64,000 nt of DNA from CAZJRQ01 sp964548535 (GCA_964548535.1 CAZJRQ010000005.1:1-64000), one strand, 5' to 3'. Numbered from the stretch's first letter, positions 16,094 to 24,078 are shown. A program made the numbers and translations. The notes: generated by a model not told the origin, from the sequence alone.

Positions 16094-16281
16094 TTAGCAG
16101 ATAAGTTTTATTTCACCGCAAGCAATTTTTTCTCCTGAATTTCCTGATGGCTGAGTTTGATAGTCATCAGGATTTTTATGAATTATTAACATTTTGCCTA
16201 TTATGTAGATAAATTTGTTACAACCGTGAATTTGTGCTACAGCACATGGCTTTCTAAAAAACTAAAGTTCTTGCTTATCAT
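16094..16281 (-). pseudogene. Remnant of a Cu/Zn superoxide dismutase-like gene
   Basis: Not an intact gene. The end, read on the minus strand, encodes PDDYQTQPSGNSGEKIACGE and matches the C-terminal signature of Cu/Zn-SOD-like proteins (HxxPDDF-TQPSGNAG-KIACG). ATG 16281 still has a GGAGGA site and gives MISKNFSF, but a six-T run (16256-16261) puts the frame off. With one more T it reads FRKPCAVAQIHG, then jumps to CNKFIYIIGKMLIIH. About 90-100 residues carrying the metal-ligand His cluster are missing, so the gene is internally deleted as well as frameshifted. The rest of the gap (16282-16488) holds the abrB terminator. Confidence 0.75.
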
Positions 16282-16429
16282 AAAATATCCTCCTAAATAC
16301 GTTTGTTATTATTATATTCGATGAAATGTTTTATGACACAAAAACTGGATTGTTTTGAAGAAATATAGTTTGTAATTAAATGTTGTTATAATTTTGCCTC
16401 TTTTAGAATACAATTAATTAAGCAAGTAC

Positions 16430-16465
16430 AAAAATAAAGGATAGATGAATTAACATCTATCCTTT
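16430..16465 (-). terminator. Intrinsic terminator of abrB
   Basis: On the minus strand AAAGGATAGATG pairs with CATCTATCCTTT and is followed by TATTTTTG. Confidence 0.8.
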
Positions 16466-16488
16466 ACAATTTCATAAGTATTGCCAAA

Positions 16489-16734
16489 TTATTTCTTGCC
16501 AGTAAGTTCAGCCATGCACTCAGCACAAACTGTTTTGCCTTTGTACTCAACTACATCTTCACCGCTACTGCAGAATACGCAAGTGCGCTGGAATTTCTTA
16601 AGAATAATCATATCGTCATCAGTATAGATTTCGATAGAATCCTTAACAGCTAAGTCAAAAGTTCTTCTTAGCTCGATTGGTAAAACTATTCTACCAAGTT
16701 CATCAATTTTTCTTACAATTCCTGTAGATTTCAT
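16489..16734 (-). CDS. abrB: AbrB-type transition-state regulator with zinc-ribbon tail
   Basis: An 81-residue regulator. The first 45 residues (MKSTGIVRKIDELGRIVLPI, then ELRRTFDLAVKDSIEIY) are nearly the same as Bacillus AbrB. The C-terminal half differs: two CxxC pairs (TCVFCSS and VCAECM) form a likely zinc site, as in clostridial AbrB homologues. It acts as a dimer or tetramer that represses stationary-phase and sporulation genes during growth. GGGGA before ATG 16734 decides the start over the longer frame. It has a consensus promoter and its own terminator. Confidence 0.9.
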   Translation of the reverse strand: MKSTGIVRKIDELGRIVLPIELRRTFDLAVKDSIEIYTDDDMIILKKFQRTCVFCSSGEDVVEYKGKTVCAECMAELTGKK

Positions 16735-16759
16735 AAAATAATCCCCTTTTCGCAAAACT

Positions 16760-16773
16760 GAGACCGAAGTCTC
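16760..16773 (-). promoter_or_regulatory. UUCG tetraloop hairpin in the abrB leader
   Basis: The transcript contains GAGAC-UUCG-GUCUC, a very stable tetraloop hairpin, between the promoter and the ribosome site. It may stabilise the mRNA or shield its 5' end; this is inference. Confidence 0.6.
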
Positions 16774-16796
16774 TATATAACAAACACAATAACTAC

Positions 16797-16825
16797 ATTA
16801 TATACTAAATAATGATAAATGTCAA
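16797..16825 (-). promoter_or_regulatory. Consensus sigma-A promoter of abrB
   Basis: On the minus strand perfect TTGACA (16820-16825) and perfect TATAAT (16797-16802) are 17 bases apart. Confidence 0.88.
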
Positions 16826-16915
16826 TACTATAAATAGCAAAAACGACTGTAATCTGTCACTTTTCAAAGAATGTTAATAAAAATTTATATAATTCGATAT
16901 TAATGAGGTGGAAAA

Positions 16916-17515
16916 TTGTTAAATGTTGTAATTGTTGTTTTCGTCCTATTTGCGTTGCTTTTTTCAATCTGCACAGGACAGACAGCTGAAGTATCTGAAT
17001 CGGCATTGAATTCGGCTCAAAGAGCAGTTGAGCTGGTGATACAATTAGTTGGTACAATGGCATTGTGGGGCGGATTAATGGAAATTGCAAATAAAAGCGG
17101 ACTTACTTTGAAAGTTAATAAAGTAGTCGGTTTTATATTAATTCCGTTTTTTAGGAGTATAAATTCAAATGGAAAAGCAATGCAAGCTATTTCCATGAAT
17201 GTTACTGCAAATCTATTAGGCTTGGGAAATGCTGCAACACCGCTAGGAATAAAAGCAATGAAGGAACTAGTTAAGGAAGAAAATGCTCAGCATACCACTA
17301 GGAACATAGCCATGTTAGTTTTACTTAACACTTCATCAATACAGCTTTTACCGATAACTATAGCTACAATTCGGTTGAAATATAATTCACAATCGGCATG
17401 GGACTGTACACTTCCGGTCATGATGAACTCATTGATTTCACTTGCTTTTGGCTGTATGGCAGTGTATATTTTGTTTGGCAGCAATAAAAAACACTTGAAA
17501 AGAAATAAGTTATGA
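16916..17515 (+). CDS. spmA: Spore maturation protein A
   Basis: A 199-residue membrane protein of the nucleoside-recognition (Gate) family. ELVIQLVGTMALWGGLMEIA, the MNVTANLLGLGNAATPLG core and LLNTSSIQLLPITI are the SpmA signatures. In Bacillus, SpmA and SpmB are needed for spore core dehydration and heat resistance and are made in the mother cell. A TTG start at 16916 follows GAGGTGG at six bases. Paired with spmB, which begins 63 bases downstream. Confidence 0.92.
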   Translation: MLNVVIVVFVLFALLFSICTGQTAEVSESALNSAQRAVELVIQLVGTMALWGGLMEIANKSGLTLKVNKVVGFILIPFFRSINSNGKAMQAISMNVTANLLGLGNAATPLGIKAMKELVKEENAQHTTRNIAMLVLLNTSSIQLLPITIATIRLKYNSQSAWDCTLPVMMNSLISLAFGCMAVYILFGSNKKHLKRNKL

Positions 17516-17530
17516 GAAAGGTGGGACGAG

Positions 17531-17575
17531 CTTATGCAGAATTTCATATATATGAAATTTGTGCATTAGCATAAG
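17531..17575 (+). promoter_or_regulatory. 45-base hairpin between the spmB ribosome site and its start codon
   Basis: CTTATGC (17531-17537) pairs with GCATAAG (17569-17575), enclosing a perfect 20-base palindrome, AATTTCATATATATGAAATT (17540-17559). AAAGGTGGG lies just upstream and the spmB ATG four bases downstream. If the hairpin folds, the site-to-ATG spacing becomes about eight bases. A short in-frame ORF (ATG 17534, stop 17567-17569) is an alternative use of the same ribosome site. Confidence 0.6.
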
Positions 17576-17578
17576 TAA

Positions 17579-18094
17579 ATGACAATATCTCAATTAATAC
17601 CACCAATAATCATTGCATCAATTTTGATTTATGGACTTATAAAAAAGGTGGATATCTTCGAAGCATTTGCCGATGGTGCAATGGAAAACATAAAAACAGC
17701 AGTTGATATTTTGCCAGCGTTAATTTTATTAATGACAGCAGTTGGAATGCTGTCGGCATCTGGAGCATTGTCTGCATTTTCACAATTAATGTCGCCAGCT
17801 TTGTCAAAATTAGGATTCCCTGCTGATGTTTTGCCTCTTGCACTTATACGTCCAGTATCTGGTAGCGGAGCGCTTGCTGTGTTTGATAATGTTCTTTCAC
17901 AAACAGGAGCAGATAGCTTTTCGGGCAGAGTAGCGGCAGTTCTAATGGGTTCAACTGAAACTACATTTTATACGATTGCAGTGTATTATTCAGCAGTGAA
18001 AATCAAAGCAGAGCTGCCGGTTTTCATTTCCTCAATGACAGCCGACTTTGCAGGTTTTGTTTTTTCGGTGGTAATGGTTAGGTTGTTTTACTAG
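17579..18094 (+). CDS. spmB: Spore maturation protein B
   Basis: A 171-residue membrane protein, second half of the SpmAB pair. VDIFEAFADGAMENIKTAVD, RPVSGSGALAVFDNVL and GSTETTFYTIAVYYSAV are diagnostic. It has four to five hydrophobic segments. No ribosome site lies within 15 bases of ATG 17579; the only good one is 50 bases upstream, across a 45-base hairpin. Expected role: spore core dehydration together with SpmA. A shared terminator follows. Confidence 0.92.
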   Translation: MTISQLIPPIIIASILIYGLIKKVDIFEAFADGAMENIKTAVDILPALILLMTAVGMLSASGALSAFSQLMSPALSKLGFPADVLPLALIRPVSGSGALAVFDNVLSQTGADSFSGRVAAVLMGSTETTFYTIAVYYSAVKIKAELPVFISSMTADFAGFVFSVVMVRLFY

Positions 18095-18141
18095 CAAAAA
18101 AAGTGCTATGTGGTTTATTTTAAAATCACATAGCACTTTTT
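18095..18141. terminator. Bidirectional terminator between spmB and rqcP
   Basis: AAAAAAAGTGCTATGTG pairs with CACATAGCACTTTTT around an AT loop. A runs and T runs on both sides let it serve both converging genes. Confidence 0.85.
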
Positions 18142-18142
18142 G

Positions 18143-18385
18143 TTATTCAATAACTTCATAATTATCAGCCGCATTTTCTTTTGTAGCGTGCTCAGAAACG
18201 CTTAGAACTCTAACCTTTAAAGGTCGTTGTCCCATGTTTATTTGAATCACATCATTAATTTTAACGTCATATGAAGCTCTGGCAACTTTATCATTAACTG
18301 TAACTTTGCCCAAATCACAAGCTTCATTTGCAATTGTTCTTCGTTTTATCAGTCTTGTAACCTTTAAGTATTTATCAAGTCTCAT
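18143..18385 (-). CDS. rqcP: S4-domain ribosome quality-control protein RqcP
   Basis: An 80-residue S4 RNA-binding protein (MRLDKYLKVTRLIKRRTIAN, VTVNDKVARASYDVKINDVI), formerly YabO. RqcP stabilises the P-site tRNA during alanine tailing of stalled nascent chains with RqcH on the 50S subunit. It is the last gene of the spoVB-mazG-hup-rqcP cluster, an arrangement shared with Bacillus (yabM-yabN-yabO) except for the inserted hup. ATG follows AAGGAG. Confidence 0.92.
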   Translation of the reverse strand: MRLDKYLKVTRLIKRRTIANEACDLGKVTVNDKVARASYDVKINDVIQINMGQRPLKVRVLSVSEHATKENAADNYEVIE

Positions 18386-18401
18386 AAATAAATCTCCTTA
18401 T

Positions 18402-18431
18402 AAAAAAGAACCTAACTGAAAAGCTAGGTTC
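18402..18431 (-). terminator. Terminator/attenuator between hup and rqcP
   Basis: On the minus strand GAACCTA pairs with TAGGTTC around ten bases and is followed by six T residues. It would end most hup transcripts while allowing some read-through to rqcP. Confidence 0.7.
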
Positions 18432-18447
18432 ATAATATTTTAAAATA

Positions 18448-18726
18448 TTATTTCTTATCAACAGCTTCTTTAAGAGCCTTACCAGCCTTAAATGCAGGTA
18501 CTTTCTTAGCTGGAACATGTACAGGCTGCTTAGTGATAGGATTGATAGCTTCCTTAGCTGCTCTGTCACGAACCTCAAATGTTCCGAAACCAACTAGAGA
18601 AATCTTCTCTCCGTTAGCTAGAGTATCAGTAATTGAAGAAAGAACTGTTGATAGAGCCTTTTCAGCGTCCTTCTTTGAATATTCACCTTTTTCTGCGATT
18701 AGATTAATTAATTCTGTCTTTGTCAT
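18448..18726 (-). CDS. hup: DNA-binding protein HU
   Basis: A 92-residue HU/IHF-family protein. MTKTELINLIAEKGEYSKKD, LVGFGTFEVRDRAAKEAINP and VPAKKVPAFKAGKALKEAV are the classic HU segments, with the DNA-grasping beta arm in the middle. It is a dimeric nucleoid protein. The GGAGGT site is strong. It lies inside the mazG-rqcP cluster, with its own terminator downstream that would set a high hup to rqcP ratio. Confidence 0.95.
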   Translation of the reverse strand: MTKTELINLIAEKGEYSKKDAEKALSTVLSSITDTLANGEKISLVGFGTFEVRDRAAKEAINPITKQPVHVPAKKVPAFKAGKALKEAVDKK

Positions 18727-18806
18727 TTTAAAATACCTCCAATTATTTTTAACGAAATGCTAAGTAGCTATTCATTAATTACATCTTTTAGATAGACCAA
18801 AAAAGC

Positions 18807-19670
18807 CTAACTGCCATTATCTTCTTTCTTTGCTTTTTGCCAATAAACATCAAGTTCATCTTCACTAAGTTTGGACATATCAAAGCCATCAGAAATTGCG
18901 AATTTTTCGACCATTTCAAATCTTTTAAGAAATTTTTCATTAGCATTGCTTAGAATTTCTTCAGCATCTAAATCAAGCTTTCTAGCAACATTTGCACAAG
19001 CAAAAAGTAAATCTCCAAGTTCCTCAGCAATATTATCTTTGTTAGTTTTTAAAAGAGCATTATCCACTTCGGAAACTTCTGACTTTAATGATTCAAAAGC
19101 CGACTTAGTGTCTTTGAAGTCCATACCAGCGCGAGCAGAACGCTTGCCTAATTTTTGGGCTCTCATAAGAGATGGGAAAACCTTAGGTACACTCTTTAAA
19201 GTGTCAGTATAAGTTTCCTGCCCTTTAGTTTCTTTTTTGATAGAATCCCAATTTTTAAGTACAGTACCAACATTTTCAGCTTTAACATCACCAAAAACGT
19301 GCGGGTGACGAATTATAAGCTTTTCACAAATGTCATTTGCAACATCATCAAGATTGAAAGAATTATTTTCAGTTTCAATCTGAGTATGAAAAACTACTTG
19401 AAGCAAAACATCGCCAAGTTCTTCACGAAGCATTTCAGGATTGTTATAATCAATAGCTTCAATGACTTCATAAACCTCTTCAAGAAAATCTTTTTTTATA
19501 GATTTATGATTTTGTTCCATATCCCAAGGACAACCATTGTCGCTTCGAAGAATCTTTACAATTTCTACAAGATCATAAACATTGTAGTTTTCCTTTTGCA
19601 AGATGTACTCAATTGCATCTTTCAAATAATCAAGCCCTTTCTGCCTTTTCAAAGAATACTTTATAATCAT
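18807..19670 (-). CDS. mazG: Nucleoside triphosphate pyrophosphohydrolase MazG
   Basis: A 287-residue protein with tandem MazG domains. The first has GCPWDMEQNHKSI, EEVYEVIEAID and EELGDVLLQVVFH; the second has the EELGDLLFACANVARK helix. The EExxE/EExxD residues bind Mg and hydrolyse NTPs to NMPs plus pyrophosphate, cleaning aberrant nucleotides. It lacks the N-terminal methylase domain of Bacillus YabN. ATG 19670 has a poor ribosome site; an in-frame TTG about 15 codons in follows AAAGGG and may be the true start. It begins 20 bases after spoVB. Confidence 0.88.
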   Translation of the reverse strand: MIIKYSLKRQKGLDYLKDAIEYILQKENYNVYDLVEIVKILRSDNGCPWDMEQNHKSIKKDFLEEVYEVIEAIDYNNPEMLREELGDVLLQVVFHTQIETENNSFNLDDVANDICEKLIIRHPHVFGDVKAENVGTVLKNWDSIKKETKGQETYTDTLKSVPKVFPSLMRAQKLGKRSARAGMDFKDTKSAFESLKSEVSEVDNALLKTNKDNIAEELGDLLFACANVARKLDLDAEEILSNANEKFLKRFEMVEKFAISDGFDMSKLSEDELDVYWQKAKKEDNGS

Positions 19671-19690
19671 ACCCTAAAACAAAGTAAATT

Positions 19691-21403
19691 TCAATAGTTT
19701 TTCGAGATTTTTTTATAAAATAGTGCTTTAATTTGTTTTTTCGGCAAAACGCACAATAAATATAAAGAAAAAAAGTATATTATGCTACCATTTGTTATTG
19801 CTAATGCTAGCAAAATTCGGTGATTTACCGTAAAAAGCGAAATGTTACTTATTATATCTATCGTCAATCTAGCGGTGCAGCCACATAAAATTGCAGAAAA
19901 TAGGGGTTTTGCAAAAATAGCAGTGGTATCAATTGTAACATTTGCAGATTTTAGCATAGCTATAACCGACCAAATACAGATTACCGCCTGTGAAATTAAA
20001 GTAGAAAGTGCCGCACCTGAAACATTTAAAATAGGTATAGGTATTAAAATACAATTTAAAATTAACTTAATGACTCCACCGGTTAGCATTATAATAATCG
20101 GCAATTTAGGTTTACCAATAGTTTGCAAAATAGAAAAACATGGGATTGATATTCCGAGAAAAACAACTCCAAGCCCTAAAATTGTCAGCGGTGTAGTTGA
20201 TATGGCAATTTCACTAACTCTGCCACCAAAAAGAAATTCTAAAATTTCTTTTGAAAGCAGAAAGATTCCAATGCCGGAAGGTATAGCGATAATTGATGAA
20301 ATCGACAAAGTGTTAGTTATGCTTTTTTGAACTTGTTGTTGATTTTTCTTTGCCCAGTATTCAGTTAATTCCGGAAGAATGCTTTTACCGAACATAGCAG
20401 TGAGAGTTGGAACAAGACCAAATATAGTTACAGCAAGACCAGTATAAGAACCGTAAATAAAGTTTGGCAGCATTTCAACAGTGAGATTTTCATTTATAAA
20501 TGACGAGAATATGTCGCTGTTTTTTTCAATAACACGATTAATGCAAGGGTTAATTGTAAGCATGTCAATCATATTTGTAAAAGTAGTTATTACTGAGGCA
20601 ATGATAATTGGAAGTGCATATTTAGTAATTGTTGATATTATTACAGCAGTTTTGTCTGTGTATTTGTCCTGCTGCAGCATTTGTTTTGTAATTCCGTCAC
20701 CTTGGATTTTGCCTGAAATCACCAAGTAAAGAGAAGATATTCCAGTTGCGACAGTGACGCCGAAAATCGATGCGCCTGTAACAAAAGGTAGAGCAGTAGC
20801 TCTTGCCTCATCGATATCATTGCAGAATTCACCAAAGCATTTTCCGGTGCTAAAGAAAGCAGTTTCAGCATAATTCATTACAATATATGCAAAGCTTAAA
20901 CCTAAAGCAAGTTTGAAAATTGTTTCGATTATCTCGGATATCGCAGTAGGGATCATATTTTTAAGACCTTCATAATAACCACGTTCAACCGAAATAATTG
21001 ATCCGAAAATTATTGATGGTGCAACAGCCATAAGAGACCATACAGCGTTTGTTTCATGAATTACATTTTCAGATAGAAAAAATGATAGCATTGCAAATGC
21101 TAATGTAGCAAAAATACCACCAGCACTAAAAATAATCATAGCAGTTCTTTTTATTTTTCTAACATTTCGATATCGCTCAAATGCATAGTTTTCGGCAACC
21201 ATTCTAGCAATTGTTGAGGGTATTCCTGAAACAACAATCGCGAAAATCGGCGTAAACACTGCATAAGCACTTGAATAGTATCCCATACCAGTACCGCCAA
21301 GTAGATGAGTTAACGGAATTCGATACATTAATCCTAATGCTTTAGTTATTACAACCATTGCAAGTAAAATTGCAGAGCCTTTTAAAAAACCTTGCTTTTT
21401 CAA
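19691..21403 (-). CDS. spoVB: Sporulation polysaccharide/lipid II flippase-like protein SpoVB
   Basis: A 570-residue MOP-superfamily flippase with about 14 transmembrane helices. GSAILLAMVVITKALGLMYR and IPLTHLLGGTGMGYYSSAYA at the start match SpoVB/YtgP. It probably flips a peptidoglycan precursor for spore cortex synthesis. The longest frame starts at 21418, but GGAGGT at 21411-21416 lies inside it, with a TTG at 21403 seven bases on, so TTG 21403 is the start. A sigma-E-like promoter lies upstream and mazG follows. Confidence 0.9.
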   Translation of the reverse strand: MKKQGFLKGSAILLAMVVITKALGLMYRIPLTHLLGGTGMGYYSSAYAVFTPIFAIVVSGIPSTIARMVAENYAFERYRNVRKIKRTAMIIFSAGGIFATLAFAMLSFFLSENVIHETNAVWSLMAVAPSIIFGSIISVERGYYEGLKNMIPTAISEIIETIFKLALGLSFAYIVMNYAETAFFSTGKCFGEFCNDIDEARATALPFVTGASIFGVTVATGISSLYLVISGKIQGDGITKQMLQQDKYTDKTAVIISTITKYALPIIIASVITTFTNMIDMLTINPCINRVIEKNSDIFSSFINENLTVEMLPNFIYGSYTGLAVTIFGLVPTLTAMFGKSILPELTEYWAKKNQQQVQKSITNTLSISSIIAIPSGIGIFLLSKEILEFLFGGRVSEIAISTTPLTILGLGVVFLGISIPCFSILQTIGKPKLPIIIMLTGGVIKLILNCILIPIPILNVSGAALSTLISQAVICIWSVIAMLKSANVTIDTTAIFAKPLFSAILCGCTARLTIDIISNISLFTVNHRILLALAITNGSIIYFFSLYLLCVLPKKQIKALFYKKISKNY

Positions 21404-21440
21404 AACACATACCTCCATAGAAATTAAATATTCTCTTTAA

Positions 21441-21470
21441 ATTCTATGACAAGCAGGTACAAGTTATTAC
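21441..21470 (-). promoter_or_regulatory. Possible sigma-E promoter of spoVB
   Basis: On the minus strand GTAATAAC and CATAGAAT are separated by 14 bases. The -10 differs by one base from the Bacillus sigma-E consensus CATACAAT; the -35 matches partly. Confidence 0.35.
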
Positions 21471-21471
21471 A

Positions 21472-21501
21472 AAAAAAGATGCGATATAAAATCACATCTT
21501 T
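21472..21501 (-). terminator. Terminator of the CAP-domain gene
   Basis: On the minus strand AGATG-T-GAT pairs with ATC-G-CATCT with one mismatch and is followed by seven T residues. Confidence 0.75.
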
Positions 21502-21510
21502 CTATTAAAA

Positions 21511-22515
21511 TTATCCGTAAAATGCTTGCGACCAATAGATTTTACCGTTTGCTTCATAATATCCTACGGCCATATACTTGAATTTCTTGCTAAACATATT
21601 GGCATTGTGTCCAGCAGATTTATACCAGCAATCATAAACCGTCTTAGCATCTTTTTGTCCGTATGCTAAATTCTCTCCAGTTGAACCTGATTTCAATTTC
21701 AGATATTCAAAGATGAAGCTAGTAGAAGATTGTCCATTTGGACGCGTATGTGAAAAGCTGGTTGCACTTTCTTTAGCACGAATGTCAGCGACTTGCTGAA
21801 GTTTTGAATCAGTTTTATAAGCGGTAAGTCCTTTTTTCTTTCGTTCTGCGTTAACTAAATCAAAAACTTTTTGTTTTTCAATATCAGCCTTTGTAAGTGT
21901 TTTTGCAGTGACACTTGAGGATGCTGTTTTATATGTTTTGTTTTTAATAGTTCTGTAAGAAACAACTCTGTATTTGTAGCTTGTTCCGTTTTTAAGATTT
22001 TTATCTTTTATTGTTGCAGCTGATGTTTTACCAACTCTTTCCCAAGTTTTTTTAGAGCTGTTATATCTCTCAACAATGTAACCATTTGCACTAGTAGCTT
22101 TTTTCCATTTTATAGTGCAAGAGTCTATAGTAGTGCTAGTTGTTATTGAAGTTGGTGCCTTTACAGAACAAATCGTAAATGTTAAGGATTTACTACCAGA
22201 GTATGAACCTTTGCCTGTTATTGTTACTTTTCCTGTTCCAACATTAGTGTTTGATGAATATTTTACAGTATAGTCTGTGCCGTTTTTTAATGTTTTTGAA
22301 CCATTTTTAACAGTAACTCCAGGCTTAATAGCTTTGCCTGTATATATATAGCTAGTTGATGACAGCTTGCATGAAAGTTTAGATATAGGAGTTTTTACAG
22401 CTGCTGAAGCAGTTATAACAGAGCTAGAGAATATGCTGTTGTTTGATATTCCAATAGAAGCCGGTACACTAAGTGTCATTAATACTGCTGTTGCTAAGCA
22501 CACAATTTTTTTCAT
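21511..22515 (-). CDS. Secreted CAP-domain protein with Ig-like and fibronectin-type modules
   Basis: A 334-residue exported protein. Signal peptide residues 1-39 (LATAVLMTLSVPASIGI...ASAA). Residues about 45-115 are a bacterial Ig-like beta domain (YTGKAIKPGVTVKNG, GTGKVTITGKGSYSGS). Residues about 118-205 are a fibronectin type III domain (ITTSTTIDSCTIKWKKATSA, TSYKYRVVSY). Residues about 215-334 are a CAP/SCP domain (VFDLVNAERKKKGL, FSHTRPNG, TGENLAYG, HNANMFSKKF). The function of bacterial YkwD-like CAP proteins is unsettled. It has its own promoter and terminator. Confidence 0.9.
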   Translation of the reverse strand: MKKIVCLATAVLMTLSVPASIGISNNSIFSSSVITASAAVKTPISKLSCKLSSTSYIYTGKAIKPGVTVKNGSKTLKNGTDYTVKYSSNTNVGTGKVTITGKGSYSGSKSLTFTICSVKAPTSITTSTTIDSCTIKWKKATSANGYIVERYNSSKKTWERVGKTSAATIKDKNLKNGTSYKYRVVSYRTIKNKTYKTASSSVTAKTLTKADIEKQKVFDLVNAERKKKGLTAYKTDSKLQQVADIRAKESATSFSHTRPNGQSSTSFIFEYLKLKSGSTGENLAYGQKDAKTVYDCWYKSAGHNANMFSKKFKYMAVGYYEANGKIYWSQAFYG

Positions 22516-22605
22516 TTTATACCTCTTGTTTTGTTTTGTTTTTTGTCAATGTTCATATTTTGAATTAAAAAACATTAATTTGTTTCTTCTTGTTAACATA
22601 ATGAG

Positions 22606-22634
22606 ATTATATCACATTAATAAGTTTCGTGCAA
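22606..22634 (-). promoter_or_regulatory. Sigma-A promoter of the CAP-domain gene
   Basis: On the minus strand TTGCAC (22629-22634) and TATAAT (22606-22611) are 17 bases apart. The remaining gap up to 22884 holds no gene that I can see, only AT-rich sequence and the leader of the aminotransferase. Confidence 0.65.
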
Positions 22635-22830
22635 TTAACAAATTAACCAATCTTATTGCAAATTAGTAGTGCAATTTGTATATTGATATAAAATAATGAT
22701 TGTTTATATCAAATCTGTGTATTTGATATTGTAAGATTTGTTTTTTTAACATCGAAAAGCTTAAATAAGTGCAAAAGTACTTTATTTTTTTAAAAAAATG
22801 TGTTATAATAATATGTAAAAATAAAATTGT

Positions 22831-22868
22831 CCGACAGAATATATATAATACGTATAATATAGTGTCGG
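22831..22868. repeat. CCGACA/TGTCGG inverted repeat before the aminotransferase
   Basis: CCGACA (22831-22836) and TGTCGG (22863-22868) flank 26 very AT-rich bases containing TATAAT twice. They end just before the AAAGGA ribosome site. This could be an operator around a promoter or an RNA hairpin. Confidence 0.45.
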
Positions 22869-22884
22869 CGAAAGGATGTTTATC

Positions 22885-24078
22885 ATGGTTTATAATTTTT
22901 CAGAAAAAGTATCTCATCTACAGGCATCAGCTATTAGAGAGATTTTAAAATTTACAGCAGATCCAACTGTTATATCGTTTGCTGCTGGTAATCCAGCACC
23001 TGAGGCATTTCCTGTTGATGCTCTAAATGAGATTTCAAAGGAGATTTTCGATACTGATCCAATTTTGGCTTTGCAGTATAGCCTAACAGAGGGTTATACT
23101 CCACTAAGAGATAAACTAAAGGAAATGCTTGCAAAGGACGGCAATTTTAATCCTGAAATTGATGATTTGATTATTACAAGCGGTGCACAGCAGGCTAATG
23201 AACTTTCAGCAAAGGTTTTATGTAATGAAGAAGACGTAATTGTTTGCGAAGCTCCATCTTTTATTGGTTCGCTAAACGCTTTTAAATCATATAAAGTTGA
23301 CCTTAAAGGCGTTGAACTTCAAAATGATGGAATTAATATTGAAAAGCTTGAGGAAATTTTGAAAGAGGGTAAGACAAGATTAATTTATTTGATTCCTAAC
23401 TTCCAAAATCCAACTGGTTTAACAATGTCTTTGGAGAAAAGAAAAGCTGTTCTTGAGCTTGCTAAGAAATATGATGTGACAATTCTTGAAGATAATCCTT
23501 ATGGCGATTTGCGTTTTGCAGGTGAGAAAATCCCTACAATTAAAAGCATGGATGACGGCAACAACGTTATTTATTCTGGAACATTTTCAAAGGTTTTAGC
23601 TCCTGGAATTCGCATCGGATATGTTTCTGCTCCTAAGGAAGTTATTCAGAAAATTGTAGTGTGCAAACAGGTTTCGGACGTTCATACTAACATTTGGGGA
23701 CAGGTTTTGGCATATAAGTTCCTTGAGAAATATGATATGGATAAGCACCTTGAGTCACTTCGTGCTATTTATAAGCAAAAATGTGAGCTTATGCTTTCAG
23801 AGATTGAAAAGAACTTCTCAAGCAAGGTTTCATATACAAGACCAGAGGGTGGATTGTTTATTTGGTGTACACTTCCTGATGACTGTGATATGATGTCATT
23901 CTGTTCTCGTTCTGTTCAGGAGTTTAAGGTTGCACTTGTACCAGGTTCAGCGTTTATGGTGAACGAATCTGACCACACAACATCATTCCGTATGAATTTC
24001 TCAACGCCTACAGACGAGCAAATTGTAAAGGGTTGTGAGCTTGTTGGTAAGCTTTCGAAAGAAATGTTTGGTGATTAG
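22885..24078 (+). CDS. PLP-dependent class I/II aminotransferase
   Basis: A 397-residue fold-type I aminotransferase. VISFAAGNPAPEAFP, ITSGAQQANELSAK, NPTG in NFQNPTGLTMS, EDNPYGDLRF and the PLP-Lys region SGTFSKVLAPGIRIGY are visible, plus the C-terminal Arg in FRMNFSTP. It is closest to LysN/aromatic aminotransferase-like enzymes (the MocR catalytic fold without the helix-turn-helix). The substrate is uncertain: 2-aminoadipate, branched or aromatic amino acids. AAAGGA overlaps ATG 22876, so ATG 22885 is preferred. Confidence 0.88.
   Translation: MVYNFSEKVSHLQASAIREILKFTADPTVISFAAGNPAPEAFPVDALNEISKEIFDTDPILALQYSLTEGYTPLRDKLKEMLAKDGNFNPEIDDLIITSGAQQANELSAKVLCNEEDVIVCEAPSFIGSLNAFKSYKVDLKGVELQNDGINIEKLEEILKEGKTRLIYLIPNFQNPTGLTMSLEKRKAVLELAKKYDVTILEDNPYGDLRFAGEKIPTIKSMDDGNNVIYSGTFSKVLAPGIRIGYVSAPKEVIQKIVVCKQVSDVHTNIWGQVLAYKFLEKYDMDKHLESLRAIYKQKCELMLSEIEKNFSSKVSYTRPEGGLFIWCTLPDDCDMMSFCSRSVQEFKVALVPGSAFMVNESDHTTSFRMNFSTPTDEQIVKGCELVGKLSKEMFGD

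Noticed and set aside
16091..16488. An intact small gene in the gap before abrB
   Set aside because: The only coding signal is the broken SOD-like remnant; both possible starts run into stops.
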